This document shows positions 49,101 through 58,549 of a stretch of DNA of 64,000 nt, in pieces (position 1 is the first letter of the stretch; every line of letters starts with the position of its first letter). Source of the stretch: Serilophus lunatus (taxonomy: Eukaryota; Chordata; Aves; Passeriformes; Eurylaimidae); NCBI GenBank assembly GCA_013399895.1, contig VXBA01005600.1, positions 114,292-178,291 of the forward strand. Reading direction: 5' to 3'. Under the pieces are notes generated by a model that saw only the letters and a list, made by a program, of their open reading frames with translations, did not search any database and was not told the origin of the DNA. Position numbers and translations under genes: made by a program.

Positions 49101-51419
49101 AGCTTCTGTGGGATTTCATGCATGGCACTAGGAAGAGTATGCAACATGCTAAAGTACCAAGTTTTGAAAGGAACTTTGTAGATGTAAATTTTGATTTGTC
49201 TTCTTTTTTAACTCATGACCAGACCTGCTGGTCAAGAAAAAAAAAGGTTCAAGCCAGTTGATTTCCCCCTGCTGCTTCTCACAGCCAAGTGACACTATTT
49301 TGGCTTCCTATAAGGTGTCTCCATCCTTAAAAGAAAAGAGCGGTGAGCAACACCTCATGTCTTTATGAGGCCACATGTTGTATGCAAGCTCCATCCCCGT
49401 GTAGCTGTTAAAAGCAAGCAGTCAGGACCTATAAATGCTCTTTTAATAGAAAGGAATATTTTAGGAATTCTTATCCTTATTCTTTTTTTTCCTTTAAGAC
49501 AAAACCCTACAGAAAGATTAGGCAATTTGAGGAATGGGATTAATGACATCAAGAAGCACAGGTAAGCCAAAGAATCTGCCAAGAAGAAAATTTGGAGTTT
49601 AATTTGCAATATTTTTAATATGTTAGAACCCAGACTGGTAAACCCATAAAGAGAGATCCCTGTTGCTATTAAGTACATTTGCAAATTACACCAAGCGACA
49701 GTAAGAACATCAATCCTCAGCTTGATTATCTAGAAATGTTGTATTCTCTACTGGCTTTATTGCAGGTTGTTGAGGTAGGAGTTTAATTCTGTTCTCAGAA
49801 AAATCAATGCCAGTTCAGCATCTGCCTCTCAGACCTTCCTGCCCCTTAAATAGTTGTTTTTAAGAATTAGTCGTTAAGAGCTCCAGAGTATTATTGAGTT
49901 TGCCCTCTTTCCTCTAATGAAGAAAGCCTTTCTTCTAATGTAAGTCTATCTTTCTAATGAAGAAATCCTCTGTAGATTAAACATTTTCTTCTTTCTCTTT
50001 TTATCAAAGTTGTTTCTAAGCCCTGCAGTTTGTGTTTGGGGAAAGAAGTTCTTTGAGTTTTCTGCTTGTCTCCCTCTTCTCATGCTGTGAAGAGGGTGGA
50101 ATTCAGGGGGGCACATAAGTCTTTGCATGGCTGTATTTCTGCATGTATTAACCTGCCTGTCACTGCATCTCCTCTGTACAGAAGTGCCAATATATCTGGT
50201 GGTCATGAAGACCCGCCTGCCTTGTATGGCAATGACAGTTTCCTCCTTCTAATAACTGTGTTGTTACATGGACAGGAGTTTTCATGAAAAAATTTTCTTA
50301 TAGCCTTTGTTCACATGTTTTTCAGCTGCTCTTAGCATAATGACAAAAAAAACATTCTTTCTCTTTTGATCTCTCCTTGTCTGTCTTTCATTTCTTTTCA
50401 ATCAGGTGGTTGAATGGTTTTAACTGGGATAGTCTGAAAGTGAGGAAATTAACGTCGCCTTTAAAAAGAGAGGTATTGGCTTTGGCTTTCAGTATCAGAA
50501 TGCTTTACTAATGTAATTTGGCTTCAAAGAGCAACTGATGGCTGGTGATAGCAAAATTTCCAAAAAATACATTTGAATTATTATAGTCACACATTTTTAG
50601 TAAAAATTGGAGGAAAGAAAGAGAGACAGCAAGCAATACATAACTTTAATTCAGTTAAATAATGGAAATATTATTCTGCCTGTGTACTTTGCATTAGATT
50701 TTCACCATTACTAGAATAAATGGTGTTTGGTCAGAAACTAATATTGATAAAAACATATTTTTCTTGGTAATGGGCACATTATTAAGACACATTACTATGC
50801 AGACTACAAATTCCCGTGTTCTCTCACTATTGAGTTACAGCACACCCTTGAGTAAGCTCCCTGTCTTAAATGGTCTATTTCTCTTTGCCCTAAAATGAAA
50901 ATAGAGGGTAAATAATTTGAATCTCACTTTGACCTCAGTTTGAAACGAAAAATAATTGTGAAGGCTGCTTTGACTAGCTATGAGTGCAGATGTGGTCTTA
51001 AACAAAATTGAATCAAAATTGTATGCAGTGTGGCCCAGCATTTTTACTGATTTACAGGGCTTTGGGTGAAATCTTGGAGCTGATAGTCTTTGGGAAGTGC
51101 TTTTGTGTATGAAGATTAATGCCATTGCTCCGTTGTACAATTTAACTACTAAAGGTTTATCTTGCAAAGAATGAGGAATTTCATCCATTGAAACAAGTCA
51201 TCTGTATCATCCTGGACTTTCATTCCCACTTTTATGCATCATTTTTATTGCTATCATCAATGGAGAACATTTTCAAAAGTTACTTTCTGAAGCAACCATT
51301 TGTCTGTGTTTTTAATGTCCTAGTTGTCTGGACCGACTGATTGCAGCTACTTTGACAGCTATCCACCTGAAGAGGGAACCCCTCCAGATGAACTTTCAGG
51401 CTGGGACAAGGATTTCTGA
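27661..51419 (+). CDS. PRKG2: PRKG2, cGMP-dependent protein kinase type II (complete, 18 coding exons)
   Basis: Coding exons: 27661-28154, 32964-33130, 34750-34863, 37651-37756, 38966-39029, 40356-40433, 41429-41523, 42254-42322, 43589-43687, 44640-44790, 46082-46218, 46380-46469, 46670-46811, 47619-47782, 48473-48595, 49499-49561, 50406-50472, 51324-51419. They total 2319 nt, 772 residues, all GT-AG and in phase. Human PRKG2 has 762 residues. Order of domains: N-myristoylation start MGN (Gly2); coiled-coil dimerisation helix about 52-108; autoinhibitory segment about 129-145; cGMP sites A and B with cassettes FGELAILYNCTRTAS (242-256) and FGEKALISDDVRSAN (366-380); kinase domain about 463-721 with GVGGFGRV (470-477), Lys492, Glu511, YRDLKPEN (Asp586), DFG (604-606) and activation-loop Thr619; AGC tail ending GWDKDF. 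It phosphorylates membrane targets in secretory epithelium and chondrocytes when cGMP rises. The ATG has a good Kozak context and an upstream in-frame TAA at 27619. Confidence 0.97.
28155..32963 (+). other. PRKG2: PRKG2 intron 2
   Basis: 4.8 kb, the longest PRKG2 intron. Open frames inside it (for example 30565-30861) have no family resemblance. A somewhat GC-richer patch at about 31665-32060 is noted separately. Confidence 0.7.
31665..32060. other. GC-richer intronic patch, possible degraded repeat
   Basis: Composition differs from the flanking AT-rich intron, with CpGs at the AAACGG, CAACGG and ATGCGT positions near 31880-31915. I cannot assign it to a repeat family and see no coding signal on either strand. 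Confidence 0.3.
32964..33130 (+). CDS. PRKG2: PRKG2 exon 3: start of cGMP-binding site A
   Basis: Residues 165-221, from SEKKLITDALNKNQFLKR through MVECMYERTF to GEPGNHIFVLK. Contains the helix bundle and first strands of the CNB-A fold. Acceptor GAAACCAG; donor GTGAAT. Confidence 0.97.
34750..34863 (+). CDS. PRKG2: PRKG2 exon 4: phosphate-binding cassette of site A
   Basis: Residues 221-259, containing FGELAILYNCTRTAS at 242-256. Glu244 should contact the ribose and Arg253 the cyclic phosphate, with Thr254 giving cGMP preference, as in the family. Donor GTACCT. Confidence 0.97.
37651..37756 (+). CDS. PRKG2: PRKG2 exon 5: end of site A and linker helix
   Basis: Residues 259-294, AITNVKTWALDREVFQNIMR then VTAQTRQEQYRNFLR. 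Encodes the lid or linker helix between the two cyclic-nucleotide sites. Acceptor TTTTCTCAAAG; donor GTAAGT. Confidence 0.97.
38966..39029 (+). CDS. PRKG2: PRKG2 exon 6: start of cGMP-binding site B
   Basis: Residues 294-315, SVSLLKNLPEDKLTKIMDCL and EV. The acceptor TTTCTGGAAG has a weak consensus, but the phase and protein match leave no doubt. Donor GTAAGA. Confidence 0.96.
40356..40433 (+). CDS. PRKG2: PRKG2 exon 7: site B beta strands
   Basis: 26 codons, residues 316-341, EYYDKGDYVIREGEEGNTFF then IISKGK. Phase 0 on both sides. Acceptor CCCCCCAACAG; donor GTAAGA. Confidence 0.97.
41429..41523 (+). CDS. PRKG2: PRKG2 exon 8: site B, cassette start
   Basis: Residues 342-373, VIVTQSTADHSQPQLIKN then LHKGDYFGEKALI, first half of the site B phosphate-binding cassette. 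Acceptor ACTTTCCAG; donor GTTAGT. Confidence 0.97.
42254..42322 (+). CDS. PRKG2: PRKG2 exon 9: site B, cassette end
   Basis: Residues 373-396, SDDVRSANVIADEYNVECLV then IDRE. Arg377 is the phosphate-binding Arg of site B. Acceptor AATTCTTAG; donor GTAAGT. Confidence 0.97.
43066..43200 (+). mobile_element. CR1 LINE, 3'-end fragment (avian type)
   Basis: Reads as the tail of an avian CR1: GGAATAGGCTTCCTAG, GGGTGGTTGAGGCCCC, then TTGGACCAGATGGTTG and GTAGGTCCCTTCCAC, ending in ATGGTCTATTCTAAG. The final GTAGGTCCCTTCCA with an ATTCTATTCT-like end is diagnostic of the family. It is severely 5'-truncated, as usual for CR1, and sits in sense orientation in the PRKG2 intron after exon 9. Confidence 0.8.
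43589..43687 (+). CDS. PRKG2: PRKG2 exon 10: end of site B
   Basis: Residues 396-429, TFNQTVGTYEELQTYLEGYV then ANLAQADEKRHAK. C-terminal helix of CNB-B leading into the linker. Acceptor GTTCTTAG; donor GTAAGT. Confidence 0.97.
44521..44578 (+). repeat. pyrimidine tract with 17-bp direct repeat
   Basis: CT-rich stretch containing TGTCCTTTTCCTTT at 44540-44553 and again at 44557-44570. It lies about 60 bases upstream of the exon 11 acceptor and could bind polypyrimidine-tract proteins. Confidence 0.7.
44640..44790 (+). CDS. PRKG2: PRKG2 exon 11: linker and glycine-rich loop
   Basis: Residues 429-479. The linker GRSFCGQLTREVSLEMIELK differs from human more than the flanking domains do. The exon then enters the kinase domain, with the ATP-binding loop GVGGFGRVEL at 470-479. 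Acceptor TTAATGCAG; donor GTAAGA. Confidence 0.96.
45501..45516 (+). repeat. A16 homopolymer
   Basis: Uninterrupted run of 16 A in the intron after exon 11; other A or T runs of 10-15 occur near 36440, 38898 and 40137. Confidence 0.8.
46082..46218 (+). CDS. PRKG2: PRKG2 exon 12: kinase N-lobe
   Basis: Residues 480-525. FAMKCIKKKH carries the ATP-binding Lys492, and YSEKKILEQ carries the alpha-C Glu511 that pairs with it. Acceptor TTAATTCACAG; donor GTAAGT. Confidence 0.97.
46380..46469 (+). CDS. PRKG2: PRKG2 exon 13: hinge region
   Basis: Residues 525-555, LYRTFKDNKYVYMLLEACLG then GELWSLLRD. Contains the hinge between the two kinase lobes. Acceptor TCTCCACAG; donor GTAACA. Confidence 0.97.
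46670..46811 (+). CDS. PRKG2: PRKG2 exon 14: catalytic loop
   Basis: Residues 555-602. IIYRDLKPENLILD contains catalytic Asp586, Lys588 and Asn591, with Tyr in place of the His of HRD as normal for AGC kinases. Acceptor TTGTTCCAG; donor GTAAGA. Confidence 0.97.
47619..47782 (+). CDS. PRKG2: PRKG2 exon 15: DFG, activation loop, APE
   Basis: Residues 603-657. VDFGFAKKIG holds the Mg-binding Asp604; TWTFCGTPEY holds activation-loop Thr619 (human Thr609); VAPEVIL closes the activation segment. Acceptor TTGATCAG. A nearby AG at 47597-47598 would add 20 nt and break the frame, so it is not used. Confidence 0.97.
47865..47903 (+). repeat. 21-bp tandem duplication downstream of exon 15
   Basis: TTTCTCATCAGTAAACAG occurs at 47865-47882 and 47886-47903, about 80 bases after the exon 15 donor. 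Confidence 0.85.
48473..48595 (+). CDS. PRKG2: PRKG2 exon 16: kinase C-lobe
   Basis: Residues 657-698, SPPFSGADQMMTYNLILKGI then EKLDFPKTITRRPEDLIRRL. Strong T-rich acceptor. The donor GTAGGA is weaker than its neighbours. Confidence 0.96.
48596..49498 (+). other. PRKG2: PRKG2 intron after exon 16
   Basis: About 0.9 kb. A 136-codon open frame at 48851-49261 begins with a chance ATG, has no recognisable motif and is not bounded by usable splice sites; I see nothing else. Confidence 0.6.
49499..49561 (+). CDS. PRKG2: PRKG2 exon 17: end of kinase C-lobe
   Basis: Residues 698-719, QNPTERLGNLRNGINDIKKH. The conserved Arg of PTERLG closes the kinase fold. Acceptor CTTTAAG; donor GTAAGC. Confidence 0.97.
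49912..49966 (+). repeat. short imperfect repeat, CTAATGAAGAAA type
   Basis: TTTC-CTAATGAAGAAA-like words occur three times within 55 bases in the intron after exon 17, the middle copy degraded. Confidence 0.5.
50406..50472 (+). CDS. PRKG2: PRKG2 exon 18: AGC C-terminal tail, first part
   Basis: Residues 719-741, WLNGFNWDSLKVRKLTSPLK then RE. The donor is GTATTG, the weakest in the gene; reading through it would add eleven residues and stop at 50507. Confidence 0.95.
51324..51419 (+). CDS. PRKG2: PRKG2 exon 19: C-terminus and stop
   Basis: Residues 742-772, LSGPTDCSYFDSYPPEEGTP then PDELSGWDKDF and TGA at 51417-51419. The end GWDKDF is the typical type II PKG terminus. Confidence 0.97.
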   Translation: MSGPTDCSYFDSYPPEEGTPPDELSGWDKDF

Positions 51420-52933
51420 TAATTGTTTCTTCTGGGACATTTATAGAGACTCACAGGTTTCAGTTCTAAACCTTCTATCTTGTTTTACACAGTCCTCCTT
51501 GAAGAATAGAAAACAGTACAGCAACCAGAACTCATTTGGATAATGCGCCAAAATCTGTGCCCATCTCTTTAATAACAAGGGCATGCATTCAGTCAACAGA
51601 TGTAACCTGAATGTTCTTTGATTCACAGTGTCTCTATGAACATTTTCAAACACTGTGGATTGGATCTATGGTTTTGCTGTGAGAAATATCAATAGCTGGT
51701 ATTAACAAGGTTACTGTATGTTTTGGGAGGATGAGCATTTGTCGACATTGTCAACTCTGTGGCATTTGTCAACAGCTCACACTATAGGCACTTATTTTTC
51801 ATTTTATCTGAAGTTCGCCGTGTTTCACTTTTCCCCCAAAATGTCCAGTATTGCATTGATCCAGAAATGTGTACGAAACAGACTTTTACTGAAAGGTTGA
51901 TTTAATCTGATGCTGCAGCTAAAAGGATCGGTCAGTCAAGTTTTGCACCAGGTTGAATATGTGAGACAGATCAAATGAAAATCCAGTAGGAAACAAGTTT
52001 TATACATAATAGAAGTTGCCTAGAGAAGCGGACTGGGATGTGTATTTCTATACTGCTTCAAAGAGCTGTGTCCATTTCTTAAAATGTTTTGCTTTTATGC
52101 AGTGCGAAGATAAAATAGCTGGAAAAAAGATTTGACCTTGCAGGTGAAAAATGGAGTTGGATGTTGTGCATTTATGGTTTACACAGAAAAAAATCTATTA
52201 CTCTCTGTTACAAACCACAACTGCTGTTGAAATAGGGATGTTCCTGATTGTCCTGCAGGGCTAATGGGATCAATGTATCTGCAGCCCTGGCTAGGATTTG
52301 TTTCAGTTCCCACTGAGACAAAGTCCAATCTAAATTTCAGTACTGAAGCTGACACAGCATACTGCATTTCACATGCTGAGTGGAAAACCTCCCGGGCAAC
52401 TTGTACTGTGTGCTTAGGGTTTAGTTACCCATGGTTTGTTACATGATTATAATTACATTTTTCTGCTGGGTGGCCATCGCTTTGACAGCAAATCAATTTA
52501 AATATTTTGTGTAACCTTCAGCCTGAATAAGGCAGTAGAATATTTTGCACTTAATTTAATGAAGATTGGATTGAGCCCTTGAAGGAAGACACTACACGTT
52601 TAGCTGGTTTTGTTTCCTTGCCTGTTTACAAATTCTTATGGAATATTGCAGCCAGCAAAGCCTGTGCAAAATGGTGATAAAAATATACAGAGAGGGTGAA
52701 GCAGAGGCTATAAGCTGGGACTAGATGCTTGCAACTAACTCTGTTTAGAAATACCAAAGACCAGATTTTCTTTTCAGGATTTAGACAAACTAGATGTTAG
52801 GTTTTCGTGTTTCTCTGTGCATCTATTTGGTTTTCTCTCATAAATATTTTTATTACAGTCAAAACAATATTGCACCAAGTTTTATAAAAAGCTTTTGAAT
52901 TTATTTTTCCATTATATTTATAGTTGCCTTCCT

Positions 52934-52969
52934 TATATATATAAAAAATTATTGTGTGTATATATATAT
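52934..52969. repeat. (TA)n-rich simple repeat in the PRKG2 3' UTR
   Basis: Two TATATATATA-type runs flanking an A-rich and GTGTGT-bearing centre. Confidence 0.8.
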
Positions 52970-53072
52970 GGGGAGTTTAAGTGATAAGTTTAGTGCAGTT
53001 AGCGTTAAATGTCTGCAACTGTAGGATATATTTTCTATATAAAGTTTAACTAATCTTGTTCATTTGTGAGCA

Positions 53073-53078
53073 AATAAA
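53073..53078 (+). terminator. PRKG2: PRKG2 poly(A) signal
   Basis: AATAAA preceded by a TTGTTCATTTGTGAG stretch and followed by GTGAGC. It is the first canonical signal after the stop codon in a convincing context. Confidence 0.65.
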
Positions 53079-53095
53079 GTGAGCTTACAGTGCAA

Positions 53096-56000
53096 TGGGC
53101 AGGACATTAATAGCTTACAGGCTCATTCCATACAGCAGTCCAGATTCATAGCCCTGATGTATACTTCTTGTCTACGTGATTCAGAAGAGACTATGGCAGA
53201 AAAGACTGCCTTGTCATTTCTTGCAGCACGTCCCCCACTCAGATTATGTTTTCCCTAGTGGATGTTGAGAAAAGGAACTCACAAGAAGCTACAATAAATG
53301 AGGTCAAAGATCATTTTGTACTTATGTAGAATTCCCATGTATACTTGATTCACTTTATTTCTGGCATCTATGCAGTTGACTGAGCTGAAGTTTTCCAGAA
53401 ACAAACAGAAGGTGATACGGTAGAGACTAAACATTACTTGAACTAACACCAAATGTCTTTAACAGACAGATGTACTTCAGACTTCAGGTGGGCACCTGTG
53501 GGGTTATGCTGTTATAAAACAAGTGGATAAATAAGTGATTCCGGCTCAAGTACTTCATAGTGCAGATCATGGAAAAACTTAATGAACAGTTACAATGATG
53601 ACCAGATTACACTTATTGTTGCAGTTTTCTAATTTAAGGTCATTGAACCACATACTTTGGCATTCAGGTTTTGGGCATGCTGTCTCATCAGCTTTGCTTT
53701 TGTTGTGTGGCTCCCCGAGAAACCCAGCTGTGCCTATGCTTTTTGCCCCTGTACTTCGGCCACAAGAGAACATGCCTCAGGAGGGAGGAGAGATAATGAT
53801 TCTTCCTGAGAGAGGACAGAGCTGAGGAGCAGTTAGGCTGGGCTGGGTAGATGAGAGTGCCTTTCCCCAACCATCACATCAAAGTGGAGATGCAGGTAAA
53901 CACTTTAGAGATTTGTAGGCAGGAGCAGCAGCAGAGTGAAAGAGAAAATTCCCAGATATAGCATAATTCCATCCAGTTTTTGATGCAAGTGATGCATTTT
54001 CACCATGTCCTCACAGCTGCCTCTTCAAGCTTAGAGAAGGGTGAGGTTGGTCACCTCAATGTCTGATTGCATCATCTGTTAATAGGAAGGGGAAGTAACC
54101 ACAGTGCCTCAAATGATTGAATTAGATCATAGAAGGAGCTGTGGAGGGGATGTTGGAGAGTGCAAACCTGTTAGATATTTGTATTAAATGAGAAGAAACA
54201 GCTGTCCTGGCATTTAAAGAATCTTTGTGATGTTAGTCACGATTTAACAGGTCTCACTTGCAATGAAAAGCGTCTGAGATCCCTTTCTTCTCCCACCACT
54301 CAACAGGATACCTCTGAACACAGAGCTTGCTCCCACTGTGGTCCCCAAGAACCTTGTGGTGTAGTGGTAAGAAGGATTTATATTTTTATTTGACAGCCCT
54401 GAGAGATATTAGTCCCTTAATGATTTTGAAGTCCCTCTAGAGAGCTGTGTATAGCTTTGGGTTTTGACACCTTTGATGGTTTGACACTTTGGCTTCCTCG
54501 AGATATTGTGTAGAAAGTGTGGAACAGAAGAGACAATTAAAGCCAGCCTTCCCAACTGTAGTATAGCACATTGTCCTAAACTCATCCTCCCATCCTACTT
54601 TTTGCAAGGCAGACCAAGACTGGAGCTCTTTATCTCAAGTTCTTTATGCCTGAATGTTGTAGCACAGTTATTTTTCTTCCCAGCATGGATTTGAACATTT
54701 GTGATTGACTTCTTTAAACCTTGAAGTAGGGCTAAACAAGCAGGAATAAAACAACTTGCACACATGAATATGCCCGGTACAGAATGTTGTTTCCCAGTTA
54801 CATTTCTCACCACTGAACTGGCTTAGTGTCAACGCTCAGATTTGTGGTTCCCCTGGTTGTGGTGCCGTTCACATGTTTAAGACTTGTTGAGATGAAAGGC
54901 CAAGGCAAATGGATTTGCACCACACCATGATTAACATATTTTGCATGTGGTGCACTTTTAGGGAGAGGGGAGAGGCAGTGCTGAAGAAGTAGAACCCAGC
55001 ATAAGGAAAACAAAGATGAAGATGTCAAATTAAATACATCCATAATCATGCAGAGTTGCAACCTGTGTTACTCAACCTTTATGTTTCTGTGGCTTGGGAA
55101 CCTGGGTCACCTGCAGGCAAGACAGCAGAGTGTTTCTTCGAGACCCAACACAAATTTATTCAGTAGGTTGGGCCAGCAGGGAATGACTGAGCAGGCAGAA
55201 GCATCTTTTCCCCTTGTTGAGTCAGTCTCTGCTCTTGTCACCTTCTTGTAATCAAAGGCAATTGTTTGCAGTGCGATGCCAGACAGCAAACTGAATTGCA
55301 CACCAGGCACAGAAGAGGTGGGTAACTGTTTTCTCACAAATCAATGATCTGTTGTTTGTCACACAAATATTGTCCAGTTATCTATCTTGGGGATAGCAGC
55401 AAGACAGAAGCAAGATTTACATCAGTGATTAGGTGTATCCTTTTGCAGAACTCCCAAATGTGAGCTTGTTGTGACTCCTGATATTCTGTGACTCATCCCT
55501 GGTTGTCAGGAGCTGGGAAAAAAGTATTCAAATAAGGTAAGCTACTCATCCACAGAAACAAGAGGCACACTGTGGCTGACCCTCACTATCCAACATCTCA
55601 CTGATGTGTGGCAGATGACATGTGGCCCTTCTCTTTTTTAGCTCTTCTGATGCGCTTGCAGAGCCAAAAGCTGTTGCCCATACCAAGCTGCAGGCCAGCA
55701 ACAGAATAAATATTCCAATTAAATTATGGGGCTAATAACAGAAGGCACAGCTGCCGAGTAGTCTAGCTAGTCACTAGGGACAACCCCCTGTAGATTGCTT
55801 TCTATGCTGGCTTGCCAAGCAGAAAACATTCCAGAAAAAGAAAGCTGAAACCCACCCTGATGGGACTCACATGTGCACCCATAAATGATGCAGTTATGCT
55901 GCTGTAGCACCTGGCTGCCGAAAGCTTGCACTAGAGGTGTTTCTGATCACCTTCCCCGAAGGAGAGGAGGAGCTACAGGTGCATGCCAGAGCTTATCTTG

Positions 56001-58190
56001 AACTATGTCCCTTGTGGTGCATCATCCTGCTGGGATGTTCTGGTTCCTTCAGCTTGTGCATCGTCTCTCACTCAGGGGGATTGTACTTGGGCACCAGATG
56101 CAGATATTCTTCTGGGGTCTGACTGCCCTTCTCAGTCTTGTGGGCAGGGTGATGATCCCCCAGCTCTCCCATGGGCACTTAGAAAGCTGCAAGGTTCCTT
56201 CTCCTCTACACTGTATTAGGAAAGGTATAGTGTGGAGCTGTTGAAAAGAAGTACCGTGAGAAGGTTAAAAATTCACTGAATCCCTGAAGTGCAATATACA
56301 ACAAGTAAAAGAATTTATGAAAAATGAGGGGATAACCACTTCTAGAGGAACCAAGAGCTATGACCAGAGAAGTGAAGAACAGCAAGGACTGCATTTAACA
56401 GTGGCTATAATGGCTAAAGGAGTAACAGCAATATAATTGATTGATTGATTTAACTGATGCAGCCACACTAAGGACAAGGGGGACGCATGTGGAAGACTGA
56501 AATTTGCAGCCAAGTACAATAGTTGGAGCAGAGGATCTGTAAACAAATCAGCCTGAAAGGGAAATATTGTGGATGTGTCATTATCATTACAGGGCTGGCC
56601 ATTCAGGCAAGGAAGAAGTCAGAAAACAAGAGAAAACCTTTCCACTCCCCCTCCACCTTGAGGAATATTTGACCTAAGAGGAGGAAATGAATTAGTGAAT
56701 AGTGTATTCATAGGACTGCTGCCACCCAGTGTCAAACGAGAGTATGAAGGCCAGAGACAGGATTTCAACCAAAGGCTCTTAGAACAGGAAGTTTAAAACA
56801 GTAAGTATATTTAATCAGATATATCTAAAATATCAAATATCACACTGCTAGGGTTGCACCTTCTTCTCTTCCAGTAAGGGCGCTGCTTATTTCATATCAA
56901 AGCAATGTTTATTTGTTATCAGAGCTCATGACTAGAAGAGTGTTTTAAAGCACATCAGAATTTATTGTTTAGGTTATACCCATGCCCATCCTACTGGAGG
57001 GAGAAAGGTTAAGATTATTTCTTTCCCACACCAGGCAGGAGGCCATGAGATTAGAAAAATCATTAAGGAAACAGTGCTGACCATGGTAACACAAATATTC
57101 TTACTGACTTGTAAAATTTGCCTGTAATCCTCATGGGGAGAAGGAGAGGTACTCATTATGTTCATAATCACAAGCACTCAGAGGAGACTTGTGTCTCGCC
57201 ATCCCTCATCAAGAGAAATAAGTTTTCAGCTCTAATAAGTTTCACTGATTGTTAATTTGCTTTAGAAGTAATTTTCTTGTTTTTACCTTAATCCTTCAGA
57301 CATGGTAATTCACCTGTAAAACATTCTTTTAAGGAAAACAGAGGGTTTCATCTTCCCTTTTGGTGTATACGTTAATGAAAACAGGCAAATCAAACAAGCA
57401 AGATATATAGCTAAAAACATCTTCTGAACTGCAAGGGATCACTGAAACTTCCATGCTACTCAGAGAACACAAAACCTCTCTATTATAGAGAGGTTATTAT
57501 ATAACCTGGTTAGATGCTTTGGCAAATGTAGGGGCCATATTAACTGCTTTTTGGATGCTGAGCCACAATCCAGTGTCAATTCCTGGTTTACCCGAGGCCT
57601 GACTGCATCCTCTCTGCTGACACTGAGGCCACTTCCTCACAAGGGTTTTTTTCAGTGCAGGCAATGCTGCAGAGGAGCAGCTGAGTTACAGAAAGGGTCA
57701 GCCTGAGCCTAGGTGAGAAGCTGCCATGCCGGACTCTGGGGTTGTAGTGACATTGCAGACGCTGGATTCATTTAATGGAGCATAAATGCCAGGCAAGGAC
57801 ACCATCAACCCCTTGGATCTCATCATGAACTCTTCATTAATGCTGGCTGCACACATGTGCTCCATTTCCAAGGGCAGTCAACAGCATCAGCATCTTTTCC
57901 AAAGTATTACTATCGATTCATTCACACGCAGCAAGAGAAAAGCTCTTTTTGGATGGCACATAACACAGATAACACAGTCATGATCTCCTGCCTGGAGGTT
58001 TGTTTGAGTTTGGATTTGTTCTAGGCCAGTTCTTGCAGAAAATACTGTTCTGTGCTCCCTGGCCAGCCAGGACTGAGACAGAAGATGTGTGAATGGATGT
58101 TCACGTGTTCCCAGCTGGTGGCAAGCAGAAAGCCCAACCAATGTGGAAACGTGACCTCTGCCACTGAGCAGACACTGCAGGATTAAAGGA
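53096..58190. other. intergenic region downstream of PRKG2
   Basis: No gene is supported. Open frames are short and without family motifs, and composition is mixed. AATAAA at about 53293 could be an alternative distal PRKG2 end. Confidence 0.55.
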
Positions 58191-58199
58191 ATGCATGAT

Positions 58200-58524
58200 G
58201 GGCACCTAATCCAGTTCATGCATGAGCACCGCATGAATTTATGTATAGCATCCAATTATTTCACACACGAATGCCCTAGAAGTTCATGCATTAGTGCCCA
58301 ATCAGCTCATGCATGGGTGCCCAATTAATTTATACCTAAGCATCCACTTACCTCTTGCATAAGCACTCAATTTATTTACACATGAGCATTGAGAATAGCT
58401 CACATGGGGACCCAATAAATTCATGCCCGAGTGCTCCATCAGCTCACACATGAGCAGCCATTTCTCATGTGTGCCCCTTCAGCACATGCATGAGTGCCCT
58501 TTTAGTACACGCACGAGTGCCATA
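58200..58524 (+). repeat. degenerate minisatellite, unit about 23 bp, roughly 14 copies
   Basis: Repeated unit close to AGCTCATGCATGAGTGCCCA followed by about three more bases. Well-preserved copies lie near 58213, 58281, 58305 and 58479, with diverged copies between (for example 58323-58440). The unit's core CTCATGCATGAG is a perfect palindrome containing TGCATG. Found by eye; the copy number is approximate. Confidence 0.85.
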
Positions 58525-58549
58525 GTGGACACAAATCCCAGGGGTCAGG

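Larger units (their letters stand above)
51420..53095 (+). other. PRKG2: PRKG2 3' UTR
   Basis: About 1.7 kb of AT-rich sequence continuous with the last exon, ending just after the AATAAA at 53073. It contains an AT repeat at 52934-52969 and U-rich segments. Extent is inferred from the signal. Confidence 0.65.

Noticed and set aside
48851..49261. 136-codon + strand open frame in the intron after PRKG2 exon 16
   Set aside because: It is not joined in phase to neighbouring exons and shows no domain.
54118..54180. A reverse-oriented CR1 start, from the word ATCATAGAA followed by a GGGATGTTGGA-like stretch
   Set aside because: Only one or two words agree and the following sequence does not continue as CR1.
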